32,142 nt of DNA from Nitrospirota bacterium (GTDB lineage Bacteria > Nitrospirota > Thermodesulfovibrionia > Thermodesulfovibrionales > Dissulfurispiraceae): contig JAJZPZ010000021.1 in the NCBI GenBank assembly GCA_021847795.1, forward strand, positions 1 to 32,142, read 5' to 3'. How positions within the stretch are numbered: position 1 is the first letter of the stretch; every line of letters starts with the position of its first letter. Made by a program: the position numbers and the translations under genes. Below the pieces are notes generated by a model, which saw only the letters and a program-made list of their open reading frames with translations, searched no databases and was not told the origin of the DNA. Shown in pieces: positions 32,067 through 32,142 of this stretch.

Positions 32067-32142
32067 CCAGATTGGCAGTCAACGTAGATTTTTTCAAATA
32101 CCCGGATGGGACACAGGCCCTGTCCGGCATAACCCTTGAACT
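32054..32142 (+). CDS. cbiO: Cobalt ECF transporter ATPase (cut off by the window end)
   Basis: Only the first 29 codons are present. The frame reads MEHIARLAVNVDFFKYPDGTQALSG in two parts and then ITLE, which is the start of an ABC ATPase (the YPDGTQALSGI segment is typical of CbiO, just before Walker A). It begins inside the end of cbiQ. The rest lies outside the window. Confidence 0.85.
   Translation, partial: MEHIARLAVNVDFFKYPDGTQALSGITLE

Overview
The window looks like chromosomal DNA of an anaerobic, Gram-negative-type bacterium with moderate-to-high GC. Supporting signs are an outer-membrane beta-barrel, many secreted or lipid-facing proteins, a multihaem cytochrome, an NtrC-type sigma-54 activator, a probable selenoprotein, and an oxygen-independent route to the lower ligand of B12. 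Nitrospirota or Desulfobacterota/Deltaproteobacteria fit best, but that is inference from gene content and cannot be settled from this sequence alone.

Region 1 (1-5740, + strand) is a signalling block. It holds a membrane histidine kinase, two DRTGG-domain proteins flanking an RsbW-like ATPase, a PHP phosphoesterase, a second free-standing HATPase, a single-domain response regulator, an NtrC-type activator and a small four-Cys protein. Region 2 (5740-10480) is mostly envelope and redox genes: a DsbC-like protein whose first active-site Cys codon is an in-frame UGA followed by a SECIS-like hairpin, a lytic transglycosylase, two small envelope proteins, a gutted YihY gene, and a redoxin-TPR protein lacking its CxxC. 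Region 3 (10480-13620) carries tRNA-Phe(GAA), remnants of two unrelated insertion sequences, a multihaem c-type cytochrome, a non-coding stretch rich in palindromes, and two tiny genes.

Region 4 (13580-32142, + strand) is a cobamide supercluster of about 18.5 kb, and it runs off the right end. It begins with a methyltransferase-DUF2284 fusion and two B12-binding radical SAM proteins (bzaC-bzaD-bzaE-like). A cobalamin riboswitch follows, then a ThiC-family enzyme best read as 5-hydroxybenzimidazole synthase (BzaF-like). After that come cobU, cobT, cobS, cobC, cbiP, cbiB, cobD, cbiA and a cbiX-cbiC fusion. A second cobalamin riboswitch precedes an outer-membrane barrel gene and the cobalt ECF transporter cbiM-cbiN-cbiQ-cbiO.

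Read together, region 4 encodes cobalt import, cobalt insertion, late corrin-ring amidation and side-chain assembly, and anaerobic synthesis of a benzimidazole (ultimately 5,6-dimethylbenzimidazole if all four bza steps work) with its activation by CobT and attachment by CobS. Most of the central corrin-ring methylation enzymes (CbiE/T/L/H/F/G/D/J) are not in the window.

The most notable points are: (i) the linked set of all candidate anaerobic DMB-pathway genes; (ii) a promoter-plus-terminator leader before bzaC that closely matches the expression platform of the nearby riboswitch but has no aptamer; (iii) the UGA/SECIS signature in the DsbC-like gene; and (iv) short repeat sequences inserted in frame in cbiA and cbiN, sharing an identical 20-mer.
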